NCBI GenBank assembly: GCA_963693085.1 | Contig: OY856409.1 | Location: forward strand, 1,536,115,072-1,536,179,071 | Reading direction: 5' to 3' | Source: Alisma plantago-aquatica | Lineage: Eukaryota > Streptophyta > Magnoliopsida > Alismatales > Alismataceae | Length of the DNA: 64,000 nucleotides | In this document: positions 31,375-43,925 of the stretch, piece by piece | Layout of the letters: each line of letters begins with the position of its first letter | Position numbering within the stretch: the stretch's first letter is position 1 | Made by a program: the position numbers and the translations under genes | Notes under the pieces: generated by a model | Told to the model about the DNA's origin: nothing | What the model saw: the letters and a program-made list of their open reading frames with translations, nothing else | Databases searched by the model: none

Positions 31375-34332
31375 ATGGCGAGTGAAGATGAACATTTTGA
31401 GCATGAGCACCATGAAGATGAACATTCTGAGCATGAGCACCATGAGGATGGTAGTGGTGATGCTAAGAACTGTAGAGGTCCTACATTGATGTGTAGGCTG
31501 CAGGAGCTTAGGGCTAAAGGGGATAAATTGCCATTCCAGTTTGATATGACAGGAGCACCTGTTGGGGAACATGCTAGTGCTTTCAAGCATTACGTAGGGG
31601 CAACCGCGCGTACTAAGGTGCCAATAGATATAGAAAATTGGCATGATGTTCCTAATGCCAAAAAAGACCTCATATGGAAAGGTATATCTGTGAGTGGAAG
31701 TGATATGTTTTTTATCTATTGATTCTAATTTAGTTTGCTTGGAATTAATTCCTTTTCAAAACAACATTATTAATTGCTTCTTTTTTATGTATAGGGCGTT
31801 TTTCATCTAAATGAAAAAGATCACAAGAAAAGAGTGCTACAATGTTGTGGTGTACAATGGAGGGGTTTTAAGACATATCTTGTAAGGGAATTTATAAATA
31901 ATCCTAAATAAAAGAAGAAAGCTACAGATGTATATATTTTTATTGATCCTGATGTGTGGGAAAGATATGTTGCAGCTAGGAGATCGGAAGAGTTCCAGGT
32001 AATAAAGATTGTGATGTATTGTATGAATATTTAATTTTATACAATTAAGGAGGTGAATTTTTTATACATGTTTGCCAAGTCTAAATTGCAATACCTCATT
32101 TTAAATGATCAGGCTATTCACCAGGATCAAAAGGAAAGACGGGCTAAAAATGTGCATGATCATCGCTTGGGGCCCGTGGTTATGCCTTCCGCCGCCAACT
32201 ACAAGAGAAGCAATCATCTTCTGTAGAAGAATCTAGTACAACTCAAGTTGAGCGACCACCCCGACACATGACATGGATTGATGCTAGAAAGAATCGAGCC
32301 GGTGAAATTGTCAACCCTGCAACTAAGGAGGTGGCACAAAACATGGTAGGTTTATCCCAACTAAGTAAAGAGTAACTTCCACAAACTTAGATTTATTTAT
32401 ATGTAATGGATATTGTTATTTAATATTTTTATTAACTATGAATAGATTGATCTCCATGAGCAAAGGAAGGAAGGAAAGTTCATCCCAACTGGCTACATGG
32501 ATGAACTAGCAATTGCTCTTGGTACGAAGGAGCATCCTGGCCGTGTTAGGGGATTAGGAGCTGGCATAGGATTTAAGTCTTATTTTGGCCCTTCGCAATC
32601 TAAAAGAGGTCATGCAGGAGGTCTTACACAAGAGGATGTTGAAGCATTAGTAGCACAAAAAGTAAAAGAAATAATGTCTTCATATCATCCTACTCAACCT
32701 TCTCAACCTATTCATACTGCACGTCTCTCAAGTGATGAGGTACAAGCCCATGCTGCAGTTGTAGAAGGTCATGGGAGCACTCCCGATGAACCACCACAAC
32801 AATCTACAGTAAGTTTTTGTTGTATATGTTGTGTTATTAGTATGATAAATATATGATAATATATAGTTGTAACATGTATTTGTTCTATTGATTCTTATAT
32901 AACTTATATTATTTCAATCTAGGTTGGTATGAACTGTAAACTTGCAGTGCAGGTTCCAGAATATAATGTTGTGGTAGCGGGCAAGGTGTACAACCTTGGT
33001 GGTACATTGCATTGCCAACAAATTACTGATGACATCTGTCGTGTGTCCATCCATCTTGTGTATGACGGAATGGGGGACAAACCACTACCCATACCTAATC
33101 CTGAATATAGTACAGTTGAAGAAGCTGAGGGTGCTATGGTGGGTTGGTCTAGACACTTGGTTATCAATGACAAGGTATACCTTATTTCTACCATATTTTT
33201 CATATTTGACTGCATATATGAACTCATGTAATATAAGTATGTAATTTAATTAACATGTTTGTAAACCAAAAAGTAAAACTTCTGCTAGTCATCCTCCTAT
33301 GCCCAAGCCATTTTTCATTCCCGAAACTACATTCGATGAATTGGGAAGCAAATCTAAATGTTTGTGTCGATACTTAGCTAACCAAAGATCGGGATCAAAT
33401 ATGATGGTCAAGTTAACAGAAGATGCAGTTGGGAGGGACTTTGAGAATTTTATTTTTCTTGACGATATTATAGAGTTGTTCCGGTATGATTGGCTGAACA
33501 CTTCGATAATAGAAGTATGGATAAGGTAAGGATCTATCAATATATATAGAAAATTACAATACAAATTTTTAGCTTATTTCTACATATGAAAATAATTACA
33601 AATGTTTAACAGCCATTTATATACCGAGGTCACCAACTTTGATATAAAGAATATTGCATTCTTGGTTCCTTCAGTCACTAGTCAGGTGGAGACAAATATT
33701 GAGGAAGTGAATGAGTACTTCTCTGATGCATTCAAATATTTTGCTAGTGAGGGAAGGAAATTATCCTAATTCCTTTTAACGTCCAGTAAGTATTATTATT
33801 CAATATAATTTTAATAATGAATGAAACTATTTATTTTAATGTTTGTTTTATTCTTACTCAGAGCTAGACATTGGGAATTACTGGTGATTGTCCCAAAATT
33901 GATGACTCTTTATTATCTTGACCCAATGGGTAAAACAACAAGGAGTCACAAACTGAAATTGTCAGCTATGGAGTAAGCATAAATTTAATCAATTGCTTCA
34001 ACATGATATTTTATTTCGAATTTCTATTTTACCAACTATCGTTTAATTGATAGGGGTATAAAGGCTTTTCGTGAAGCAGTGGCTACTATGTAATGAAATA
34101 CATGCAAGCTATTGTCAAACAAGCATCACATGACATTCAGACTATAAGTCAGGTAATAAAGAATAACATCATAAATTTACAAGTGATTGTAGTCATTTTT
34201 ATAAAATATTAGCATGTGCATTTTCTGTTACAGATCTTTACAACTCAGCCTTACACACATGTGGACTTGAATGAATTCCGAGAAGAGTGGTCAGAGTGTT
34301 TTATAAGTGAAGTCGAAATAGCATTGGATTAA
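31375..34332 (+). pseudogene. TNPA-like protein joined to Ulp1 protease, CACTA 2, catalytic segment lost
   Basis: Exon-like blocks in order: His/Glu-rich start (MASEDEHFEHEHHEDEHSEH, 31375), NWHDVPNAKKDLIWKG (to about 31690), GVFHLNEKDHKKRVLQCCG (31797), a broken block at 32110-32345, DELAIALGTKEHPGRVRG (32500), NCKLAVQVPEYNVVVAGKVY (32933), FLDDIIELFRYDWLNTSIIE (33450), HWELLVIVPKLMTLYYLDPMG (33870-33930), GYYVMKYM (about 34085) and the end at 34330-34332. The His and Asp of the protease remain. The segment that should carry the catalytic Gln and Cys is missing, with a frameshift at about 34080. TAA at 31909-31911 also breaks the TNPA part. The order matches CACTA 1, so the fusion is ancestral. 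Confidence 0.78.
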
Positions 34333-34579
34333 ATATGTCGGCTCCATTTATGTATGTGGTTTGAGTACATACTCTTTCATATTTTTACTTTTGTAATATG
34401 TCATCTCAGACTTGCACTCTATCATTTTGTAAAATTATGATATTTTATTATCATTTTTGTTATGAATGTGTGGTTTTGAATGGTGACGGTTGAGCATCAA
34501 TGCTCCCCTCTCCCAGAATATATGAATCTTCTTGTTCTTCTGTTCTATATCAATTTCTGTAGAATTTTTTTTTAAAAAA

Positions 34580-35284
34580 ATCGTAACTTCTAGCGTCGGT
34601 TTTTTAAATAACCGACCCTAAAGATTGAATTCAGTGTACTCTTAGGTCGAGAAAATTTCGACCGAAAGATAACTTCTACCGTCGGTTTTTGTAAAAAACT
34701 GAGTCTACATGTCCTTTATAAGGTCGGATTTTTGAAAAAACTGACCCTAAAGATTGAATAAAACATTTTAGTGTAAGACTCGGTCGACAAACTTCTCGAT
34801 TGAAATACTATCGGTCGAGAGGTTTGTCGACCGAGTCTTACACTGAAATGTTTTATTCAATCTATAGGGTCGGTTTTCTCAGAAAACCGACCTTATAGAG
34901 AGTTCTCGGTTGAGACCGAAATGTTTTCAGTTGACAATTTTCTCAACCGAGAGTTACCAAAGAAATGGTATTCAATCTTTAGGGTCGGTTATTTCATAAA
35001 AACCGACCCTGTAAACGTTCTTGGTCGACAATTTTCTCGACCGAGAACGTTTACAGGGTCGGTTTTTATGAAATAACCGACCTTACAGGCTCCTTTTTTT
35101 CTCGCCTAGGTCAGAATTTTTACAACCTCTTGCGTCGGTGTTTACTCTGTAAGGTCGGTTTTATTTGGTTAAATAATCTGACTCTATAGACCAAATTCTG
35201 TAGCGACACCCACCTAGGCGTCAGTTAAAAAGTGACGCTGCAGGCTTTAAAAAACCGACGCTACAGAGCATTTCTGTACTAGTG
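34580..35284. repeat. CACTA 2 right subterminal array
   Basis: GGGTCGGTTTT/AACCGACCCT and CGGTCGAC...GTCGACCG modules. Two larger inverted repeats are included: about 34750-34870 (GATTGAATAAAACATTTTAG to CTGAAATGTTTTATTCAATC) and about 34980-35085 (GGGTCGGTTATTTCATAAAA to TTTTATGAAATAACCGACC). It ends with the terminal repeat at 35269-35284. The last 130 bases use GCGTC motifs like CACTA 1. Confidence 0.87.
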
Positions 35285-38200
35285 ATCATGAAGTGATTCA
35301 TTTATTATTTATATTATTTGTATCAAGTAGACCAGAAGTTATGTTTAAATGAGTTTGCCTTATGTGAATATTCTTTCCACATGTTTGAGATTAATCGGAG
35401 TTAGTTAATCCTTAGTAGCTCTTGGCTTTAGGACTGTAGGTTTGGCCTGGTCCGGCTGACAGGGTGCATTACTGGGATCTAATGACTCCTATTAAAAATA
35501 TAATAAGAGTAGACTCTGGATAAGTTAGACCCACATCATAGTGAGAATGTACATACACTAAGATGTTGAAACATATGGGAAAGAATAGAATAGCTAAGAA
35601 ACAGTTGGAACTGATATCTGAGATCCAACTTTGGGGCCTCATATGAGAAACCCTTAATTGGGAACAAAGGAACACAACATAAGGTTCAGATTAAGTTTAA
35701 TGATTAGTATTATATGAACTTTAAATATGAAATATGGAAAAAAAATATGAGAAAAGTATGTAAGGACCAAGATAGTAAGAATCAATCATGTGGAATGGAC
35801 TATATAATCGAGTATAATGTTTTTATGTACTCCATAGCAAAGGGAAAATAGAAGAAAAGAGTTAAGTAGACAATAAGTAAATATACGTGAAAAGTCTTCA
35901 GAAGATTTAAAGTAAAGAGAATTAGATGAATATGTAAATCATAAGACTAGGACAAGAAACTTAGTTGAAACAAAGAGAAATGTAGAAATGATGAGCTTTA
36001 CTAAAGAATGAGGGTTATGATATTATTGAGAGCATGGAATGTATACCTTTATTATATAGTTTAATAAATTCATCATTACTACCATTGGGATTCCAAGTGT
36101 CTATAGAACAAAAAACTAGTTTCTAAAAGAGGAACAAAAGTGTAGCTTAACAAATGAATAAATCATTCAAAGGTAGATATATTCAGGGAGGAAAAACTTG
36201 ATTGAAAGAGAAACTAAGTTTGACCCATTCATGAGCCATTTGATTTAGAATAAAGGATATGTAATATATTAAACATGAGTTGAAACTAGTAGAGAGATTA
36301 TTGATTTATAATTTCAGGTAGAAGGATAAAAAGAAATATGTGCAACATGGTATACATGATCATACACATGAATAAGCAGCATGATCATAAGAAAAAATTA
36401 TAATTTAAAGATGACAGGTGGAAGAGTAGTATATGGTAAGAGGATTATGGAAAGTAAAGAAGGGTTTGAAACATGATTGAGTAATATAGATTATAAAAGA
36501 AAGAGGTTAGGCGATTCAATCAAGTGCTAGTTAGTCAAGTATCCTTGTTGATAACTAATTAAACCTACATATGACAAATGTATTAAGGGAATGTTTGAAG
36601 ATAAGAATTCTAAGTCTTAGAATCATCTTCTCTTTCATATCTTCCTTAATTAGAGCAATGTGGGAATGAAGTGGTAAGAAAATGAATCATATGATGCATA
36701 ACCACCATGGAAGAGACATCTAGTGAATGTAATAATGACACACAATATGATGATGAAACCCTAGCTGGGTAAATTGAGAATGTAATCTATCTAAATGGCC
36801 AAGTAAGAGAAAGGAAATTCAATTGATAAGATAAGGAAGACTTTAGTAAAACTTTTGAGATCCAAAGTTTGAATTGCAAATTAAGGGATCAAAGTTACAT
36901 CACAATAACATCATGTTACTAATAAGTACTAAACCCTAGAATGTTTAGAGTTGTAGTAGTTCCTGGGTTGTCACTAGTGATTTGACCTCGAATACTAGCA
37001 TCTCTATAAAACAAGATCATGCAATTTGTGCTATGAGAAGTAAACTAGCACTGATAGTAATCCTAGCTAATCTGAAAGGTTGATGAACAATATGAAAATG
37101 ATTCAGAGCAAAGGGTAAGAAACAAATTTGAAATGTAACAAGTGTGTTTTGAATAAAAGGTGTGATACATCATGAGTAAAGTGTGATATGAAATAAATTC
37201 TTGCAGTGATGAACCATGGTGTAACTCACAACCGTGGTGGGTAGCACGGCGTGGTGGGTCGTTGGTGGCACGAGCATTCTAGGCCACACCGTCGTTTTGA
37301 AAGAATTGAACTATTGACCAACTTTTATACTCAAATCTGCTGAAACCAATGCACCACGACTGTGGTAGAAAGCACGGCCATGCTGGATCCATATTAGCAT
37401 GGTCGTGGTAGCTAGCATGGCCGTTATGGGGCATTTACTCTTCAACTGACATTTCTACAGAATTCTAGATAGCAGTTCACTAATCCATTTTTAATTGTTT
37501 AATGTAAGATTGGAGTGATCTAAAAGTTTAATTGAAGCTTTGTATCTCAATTATACACAACATGCTAAATTCTCATAATTTTTAGAGAAGGTTTGATCTT
37601 TGAAATACATGAATTACAATAACTTTTTTTATGATAGAAAAAGCTGCTGAAATAAGAAAAAGTTTAGTGAGGGGTCAATGTGCAATTCACCCAAGAAGCT
37701 CAATTGCTCTATATGGTCAACCTAGCATACTAGTAGCTCTCATAATTCGTGATTCATTCTAGAGAAATGAAATCCTAGAGAGAGAGAGGGAGAGTTAGGG
37801 TTTGAGAGGAGAAAGTGGTGGAATTGTTGATCTAGGGTTTCTCTATCCGAGATATGATGAAATCAAGTAAGTTTAGCTTCATTGCATAGCCTTTCATGGT
37901 GAATCTTCTCTCATATGTCAAGATTCCGTCCTTCCTCTAATTTGATCTGAAATGGTATCAAAACTTCCCCTTGACTCGCTCTTTCTTCATTATCCCTCAT
38001 TTTTAGGGTTTCCGAGTTGAAAGGAAGAAGAATTGGGTGAATTGTTAGGGATTTGATATGAGATCAAGATTTTCAGGGATGAGCTGCATTTTTAAGTTGG
38101 CTTCACACCTTAGGGTGAGTGAGAACTTCATTTAAATAGTAGATTGCACGAAATTTGGTTAAATCATCCATAATCTTCAATTGCTTAGTATGTGATTACA

Positions 38201-40625
38201 AACCATGAATTGTCTGTTTCATCTAAGTTATTGCAAAATGATATGAAATGGAATCTTCCTCTATTTGGATGAATTCTAGATGATAAAAATCACATTATAA
38301 ATGTATACAATACATCCTAATGAGAATTCCCTAAGTATTCGTAGAGGTTATAAGAGCAAACTGAAATATATGGAATTTGTCTATGACTAAAATTGTTGTA
38401 TAATTAGATAGAGAAATTTGTTTATCTGGATGCCCTTCATTATGAATGATTGTTTATCTGAATTCATAGTATATATATGTCAGACACTATCTTGGATTTC
38501 ATTTAAGGTGAATAGGGTTTGTTTGATATCTCAATAAAGAGGGTGAAACCCTAGATGCGATTAAAGTTGGATATTTGCAAATAGATATCGTGAAATCCAT
38601 TTGAAGGAATTTTCTTGACGTGATAGACTTTATTTATTCAATTTTATTATTGATGCATGATATCTCAGTGAATGGCATGGAAACCAAAATTTAGCTCAGT
38701 TCCAAGGTTTCATACATATAATGATTTTATATGATTTGTTGATAGCAGTCTTTATTCAGTGAATGTTTATGTCGCATGAAATCCTTATGAGAGCCATGTG
38801 ATAAGTGAATGAGGTAAATGAAACCCTAAGGATAGGGTATTCAATGAATCAAGTATTGTGATGTCAATGTTCTCCGTATGAGATGTGGTGATGATTAACA
38901 GTACTGTTGTTGTAAATATTATCAGATGGTCTATGAAACGAATGGTTTACAAAGCTAAGCTAAGATATGTTGATGTGATGATTGAATTGTGAATGTATAG
39001 AGTGAATTAGACATGTAGATGCCCTGAACACCGTAGATTCCCTATGGATGTCTGCACTATAGGGAGGAAACGATCCATCCTGGCAGCGACAGTATACGGG
39101 GATCGGAACGCACCCACAGAGCGTGCGGGGAGACGAAGCCCTTGAGAAAGTCTCCTAAGAGAAGATAGGTTACCCAACATGAACCGGAGATCCCAGTGGT
39201 AACCCATAGGTACCCACAGAGTGTACCACGATGAGGCCCACAGAGCATCTCAGACCCTCCGTCTGTGTACTCAGCCTAGAAGGAGAGGTCCAGTTAAAGG
39301 ACAAATGTTTAGCCGTCTTAGTCAGAAGTGATGGTTCGATTCAAGCAGACCCGGATTCAATTCTAGGCTTAGCTTCACATGTTTTAAGCTAATTTTGTAC
39401 GGTGAGATTGTAGTTCGCTACAAGTCTTCATATGTAGAGTGCACTACATATGATCAGGGCATAAGTTAAAATATGATAATATAAGTTTACAGAGTATCTT
39501 ATAAGCAAGAAGAGTTAAAAAAGATTCGAATACAGTTTCATAGTAGTTGTTCTTTAAATGTAATAATTACATTCCCTATTATTTTAACTGTATTGTTTTA
39601 GATCTGCTCAGTGTAGTAATTACTGTATTTTATTCCAGTTTGATAAAATATCTAGAGTATCCTGCCATATTTATTTTTGTGAATGATTAGTCTCTTTAAA
39701 GCTTACTGTGGTTATAATTGATATCAGTTGCTCAAAGGTATAACTATAATTATATCAGTGCTTTAGACTGTTTCTTTGAAGTACTCATTCACTGAGCGAG
39801 TAGGCTCACCCCTCTACTCAAAATTTTTAGGGAAATCACATGGACTTGAAGAAGGTCAATATATTAGAGTAGATCTACCACAGGAGTTAAGTATGAGATC
39901 AGTTAAGTTCAGTTGGTCCCTGTCACTCTAGGTCCTTGTATAGATGTGAGAGAGTTGTATATGATGTTTTTTATGTTTGTTTCCTTCATAAGAGAGAATG
40001 CAAATGATTGTCATGTCGTATGTACATAGAAGTGTGAGAAACATAATGAATGTATGGATGTGTATCATTATTGTTGAGATCATATTAGAGTAATAAAAGT
40101 TTTATTCTCTTGTAAAGTTTGTTTATGTGATTGAAAGCAAAAAAAACAAAGAGTTTGAAATAAAAAGTAAAAGTTGGGAGTGAACTTTGTATTAAGTGTA
40201 ATCATCAAAGTCATGCCCTAATCTCATGATTAGTGGTAATCGTGGGATGTGGGTGTGACAAATATGGTCGATGGAGAGTTATATCTCTCGCTGGGAAAAT
40301 TGTCTCAACATGTGGTATCCACAATTTTTAGGTGGACGTGCACGAGGTGGTGAAGACCTTTCTATAGAGGAGGAACAACGGCTGAGGCAGCAGTGACAAG
40401 TCAGGTTGAGTGTATTGTCTGTCGTGCCTTGTAGATAGAAGTCCAATGTGTCATCTTTGTACTCTCAGGTCCTTGGGATTGGTTCGTAATGATTTCATGA
40501 ACAATCTGAGATTTTGTCTTGTATGCCTCGAGGTTTTGTGTTGCTCCAGTATATGTTTTGATAGAGCAACTATTATATGTTGTCCTCGAGATGAGACGAA
40601 ACAATGTTGTAGAATTTAATCATGA
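35285..40625. other. Gene-free DNA between CACTA 2 and CACTA 3
   Basis: AT-rich and without a supported gene. Before CACTA 2 inserted, 23753 and 35285 were continuous. The part 36969-40260 looks like a Ty3/gypsy LTR (separate entry). At 40263-40395 a frame reads SYISRWENCLNMWYPQFLGG and then QRLRQQ before a stop; it looks protein-like but I cannot assign it. Confidence 0.55.
36969..40260 (+). repeat. Possible Ty3/gypsy-type solo LTR
   Basis: It starts TGTCAC and ends GTGACA (short inverted ends) with the late motif GGGATGTGGGTGTGACA, familiar from plant Ty3/gypsy LTR ends. Inside are CACGACTGTGG/CACGGCCATG-type palindromes (37210-37430), a GC-rich block (39030-39290) with repeated CCCACAGAG, and ACTGAGCGAGTAGGCTCACC (39790), a sequence type I associate with such LTRs. 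No primer site, purine tract or matching 5-bp target duplication (TGGGT versus AATAT) was found, so the limits are uncertain. Confidence 0.4.
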
Positions 40626-41060
40626 CACTACTACAGAAATGGATTATAAAGTCACTTTTCAAGGTGTCGGTTGTATACATAAACGGACACCTGAACTGTA
40701 CAGTGTCGGTTTATAACATAAACTGACATACAATATGTGAAGGTCGACCAGACACGGGTACCACTTTTATTAAGTGTCGGTTAATTAATAAAAAAACCGA
40801 CACCTAAAATCAACCGCCAAAACTAAAATTTCAGCGAAAAAATTACCTTCAAAATTTGACATATGTCGTCAGTTCATAAATAAATAACCGATGACTAAAG
40901 GGTATTCGCGAGACAGGAATAGTTGTCGGTTGTCCTTTAGTTTAAAACCGACGACTATAATCTAGTATAAGTGCCGGTTTTTGGAAAAGAACCGACACAG
41001 TTGGTTTATTTGTCGGTTTTTTAGAATAACTGACGCTTATTGTCAACTTAATAGCTCACC
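40626..41060. repeat. CACTA 3 left subterminal array
   Basis: GTGTCGGTT...AACCGACAC inverted pairs with variants (GTCGTCAGTT, TTGTCGGTT, GTGCCGGTT). The core GTCGGTT is shared with CACTA 1 and 2, but the flanking bases differ. Confidence 0.85.
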
Positions 41061-41104
41061 AACGCGAGCTTCTCTTCCCATTTCCCTTTTTATTCCCGAT
41101 TTCA

Positions 41105-41470
41105 GTTAGGTCCGACGATTTCTTGCTCGCCCCCGCCGGTCGTTGCTCCTCTGCCGCCGCTGTCGTGCTCCTGCTCCTGCCCTTGCCGCTGCTCTGTGCT
41201 CACCGGCAGTCGTGCTCCTGCTCCTGCTCCTGTCCTCTGTGCTCACCGGCGGCCGTCTGTGCTTCTACTCCGTGCCCTCGCCGCCGCTGCTCCGTGTCCT
41301 CGTCGGCGCTTCTCCTTTGCCTCCGCCTCTGCCGGTGGCTGCTGTGCTCCGGCCGCTGCTCTCCTCTCCCTTCAAGGTATGCCCGCCCGCCCTGCCTTCT
41401 TACTTCTTCCTTTACTCCGGCGGCTGCTTGGGCGGTGCCAAGGCACGCCCAAGCAGCTGCTGGGCATTTT
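41105..41470 (+). other. GC-rich leader region, CACTA 3
   Basis: A GC-rich island of GCTCCTGCTCCTGCC, GCCGCCGCTGC and CTCACCGGCGG repeats, open in three frames because of composition. It ends with GGCGGTGCCAAGGCACGCCC, which resembles the GGCACGTC/CCTGGCACC repeats at 18130-18240 of CACTA 1. It is probably the transcribed non-coding leader of TNP2. Confidence 0.5.
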
Positions 41471-42027
41471 TTTTATTTTTTTTAAGTTATTTATTTATTT
41501 GTGTTTAGGGTTTAAGTACTGATTTGTGCTTCTACTGAGTTGAATCCTCTATTGTCTAAACAATACATGTAATTTTTGATAAAGTGATGATATGTAAATG
41601 TAGAAATAAGTTAGTAAGGTATCAATGATAAGTATGTTGTAATGTGATGCAAAATAGTTATTGTATCATGCATATCTTATTGTCTAGTTGTGCATACCTG
41701 CGAGTTATTAGGAACACCTAAATGAATGTCTAACACCGAAATGAATATCTAGTTGTGTATTTTCCTAGTATCGTGAAAGATTCTCAATCGTGTGTATCAC
41801 ATGGGATTCTTATCTCAACACAATGGACTGCAATATATGCATCTAATGTCTTCAATGGAAGACTCGAATGTTATAAAATCCCATCAAAGTAGGTAGAAAC
41901 AACTTATATATATTCAGATCTTAATAATTCCATGAAGTGCACATTATCTTACTCAGGAAAAGTATGTGTATAATGTAGGATTAGTTCCATATAATGGTTC
42001 TATTTTAGTAAGCACCTAGAAACACGT

Positions 42028-42183
42028 CCAAGATTTACTCATTAGGAGTAAATCTTGGATAGTCCCTGGTTTGGGACTGTTCTTGAACACCTAATCTCAC
42101 TTAGGATGTAAGTGTATAATGTGTATTGGGTTTTCGAGAAAATTTCAGTAGCATTTCCTCGTTTGTTCTCTAAGTACATATGT
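42028..42183. repeat. Half of the TNP2-leader hairpin, CACTA 3
   Basis: CCAAGATTTACTCATTAGGA, then TGGTTTGGGACTGTTCTTGA and one arm (TAAGTGTATAATGTGTATTG, AGCATTTCCTCG, TTCTCTAAGTACATATGT). It stops exactly at the palindrome centre (42183), where unrelated sequence containing the B3-like fragment begins. The full module starts again at 43563. Confidence 0.85.
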
Positions 42184-42353
42184 AGACTTCTTTTCAAGCT
42201 ATCATGTCTACCACAATAAAGTTGGTTATGACAAGCAATAAAAGGTTAACTAATGTTATACAACTTTTTCTGAAAATATATAACATCGTTATATGTACTT
42301 ACACTTTGTTAATACTAATATTATGCAGTCTCTGTCCACCCATAACAGTCACT

Positions 42354-42839
42354 ATGAACAGGGCCTCTATGTCAATGTTAACGTTCCCTATTGAAGAACA
42401 ATTGGACATCATCCTAGATGATCGTTCCTTAAACCAATTGGTCATACCCAAACATTGGTGTTTTCTAAAAGGAAGACACTACATGCCTGGTAAAGTGACC
42501 CTAACTTTTGGCAATTATTCACATGTTATAGAGGTTGAGTATGATTTGGCGTGAAATCTTGTATCAAAATCCGGTTGGCGTGATTGGATTGGAGAGATGC
42601 ATGTGGTCCATTGCAACATGCTTTTTCTCTATCCAGTTGGTCATAATTCCATCAAAGTTTGGATAACCAACAGCAACTGTGAGACCCCCATCATCTTCTG
42701 CGGTATGAGCGCACGGCGTCGGATATCATCTATGAGGAATTTGAATCTGAGGCCCCTGTCAGTTCAGATTCGTCTAAATACAGTGAGGAGCTTCGTGACA
42801 CAGCTTCATCATCAAAAAGACCACGATAAGTCCAATTAA
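42354..42839 (+). pseudogene. B3 DNA-binding-domain-like gene fragment carried by CACTA 3
   Basis: After FPIEEQLDIILDDRSLNQ the frame reads LVIPKHWC, then MPGKVTLTFGNYSHVIEVEYD, one in-frame TGA (42552-42554), SKSGWRDWIGEMHV and MLFLYPVGHNSIKVWI. This order (IP...; VTL...G; SGW..F/W; N.L...P.G...F/I.V.I) is that of the plant-specific B3 transcription-factor domain (REM-like). No counterpart exists in CACTA 1 or 2, and it lies between the half hairpin and the full hairpin, so it looks captured from a host gene. The stop makes function unlikely. The assignment is by pattern, without a search. Confidence 0.55.
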
Positions 42840-43562
42840 CAAATATAATTGTCAACACAAAAAATTTGTGTTTACACTTTTTGTTTGAAAGCAATCAATA
42901 CTCATAGTTGCTTTCTATTCTGAACTTCAGGAGAAGATCGCCACAATGATAAGTCCTCAAAGTTACTGATGTGGGACCATGTTGGTAGTATTTAGTTGTC
43001 TATCTATCTAGACTTGTCTGTATTAATAGTTTTTTTAATTATGCGCATGTTTAGGGGTACACCAACCCCTTTGTTTAGTTACTGTTTAGGGGTACACCCC
43101 TGTGTGTGGATGTAAAAAGAGATTAATGAATGGAACTGAAAGTTGCTACATGAATGCTTATAACTGAAGTGTGTGTTCCCATGAATGTTCCCATTTTCAT
43201 GATTACACTACTATTTTCTCATATTGTATAGTCTATTTTAATATGACATACTTACTCATATGGTATATGTTGGGTAAGTTTACTTTACTTATATCTTTAA
43301 CTTAATTATAGTATATATATGCATACATGTGCATTTTGTTATAAAATTGTATAGAAAATCAAAACCCGTTCTTGGTGAGAATCCTAATCACCCTTCTTGC
43401 TTAATGATGAACTGTAATGCACACATGTGACATGCTTGGAATGTAAATGATGAACTTTTCCCTAAATTGCCAATCATGCTTTTAAAGACATCAATAATCA
43501 CCCTAACTTGAAGAACTAGGATTTTAGGTATAAGAATGACAACACATTATTTGTTGGCCTAG
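42840..43562. other. CACTA 3 filler and leader backbone
   Basis: No gene. About 43375-43555 is shared with CACTA 1 (17690-17830, reversed). 43045-43100 holds a short repeat (GTTTAGGGGTACACC, twice). Confidence 0.55.
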
Positions 43563-43835
43563 AAACCTGTCCAAGATTTACTCATTAGGAGTAAATCTTG
43601 GATAGTCCCCGGTTTGGGACTGTTCTTGAACACCTAATCTCACTTTGGATGTAAGTGTATAATGTGTATTGGGTTTTCAAGAAAATTTTGGCAGCATTTC
43701 CCCGTTTGTTCTCTAAGTACATATGTACTTGGAGAACAGCGGGGAAATGCTGCCAAATTTTTTTTGAAAACCCAATACACATTATACACTTACTAGTGAG
43801 ATTAGGTGTTCAAGAATGGATAGGTGGTACACATT
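43563..43835. repeat. Complete TNP2-leader hairpin, CACTA 3
   Basis: A single intact copy of the module: small stem-loop CCAAGATTTACTC/GAGTAAATCTTGG, then a near-palindrome of about 180 bp centred on ACATATGT at about 43722. The arms are ATGTAAGTGTATAATGTG ... GGCAGCATTTCCCCG and CGGGGAAATGCTGCC ... CATTATACACTTACTAG. It ends about 90 bases before the TNP2 ATG. Confidence 0.9.
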
Positions 43836-43925
43836 TATTATATATAATAATGACATCACATGTATTTGTTAACCCTAGACCCTAATCTTGTCCTAATATA
43901 TACTTGTTTTCTCTTTGATCATAGA

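Larger units (their letters stand above)
23754..35284 (+). mobile_element. CACTA element 2, 11.5 kb
   Basis: Perfect 16-bp terminal inverted repeats: CACTAGTACAGAAATG at 23754-23769 and CATTTCTGTACTAGTG at 35269-35284. The flanking 3-bp target-site duplication is ATC on both sides (23751-23753, 35285-35287). Genes read on the plus strand: an intact 'plant transposon protein' gene (25275-26642), a 5'-deleted TNP2 (29204-30428 and 30532-31251) and a decayed TNPA/Ulp1 gene (31375-34332). Subterminal arrays are large and palindromic. With TNP2 lacking its first half, it cannot be autonomous. Confidence 0.96.

Noticed and set aside
41123..41522. Three overlapping 108-121 codon frames
   Set aside because: Leu/Ala/Ser-rich low complexity from GCTCCTGCTCC repeats; three frames open together indicates composition, not coding.
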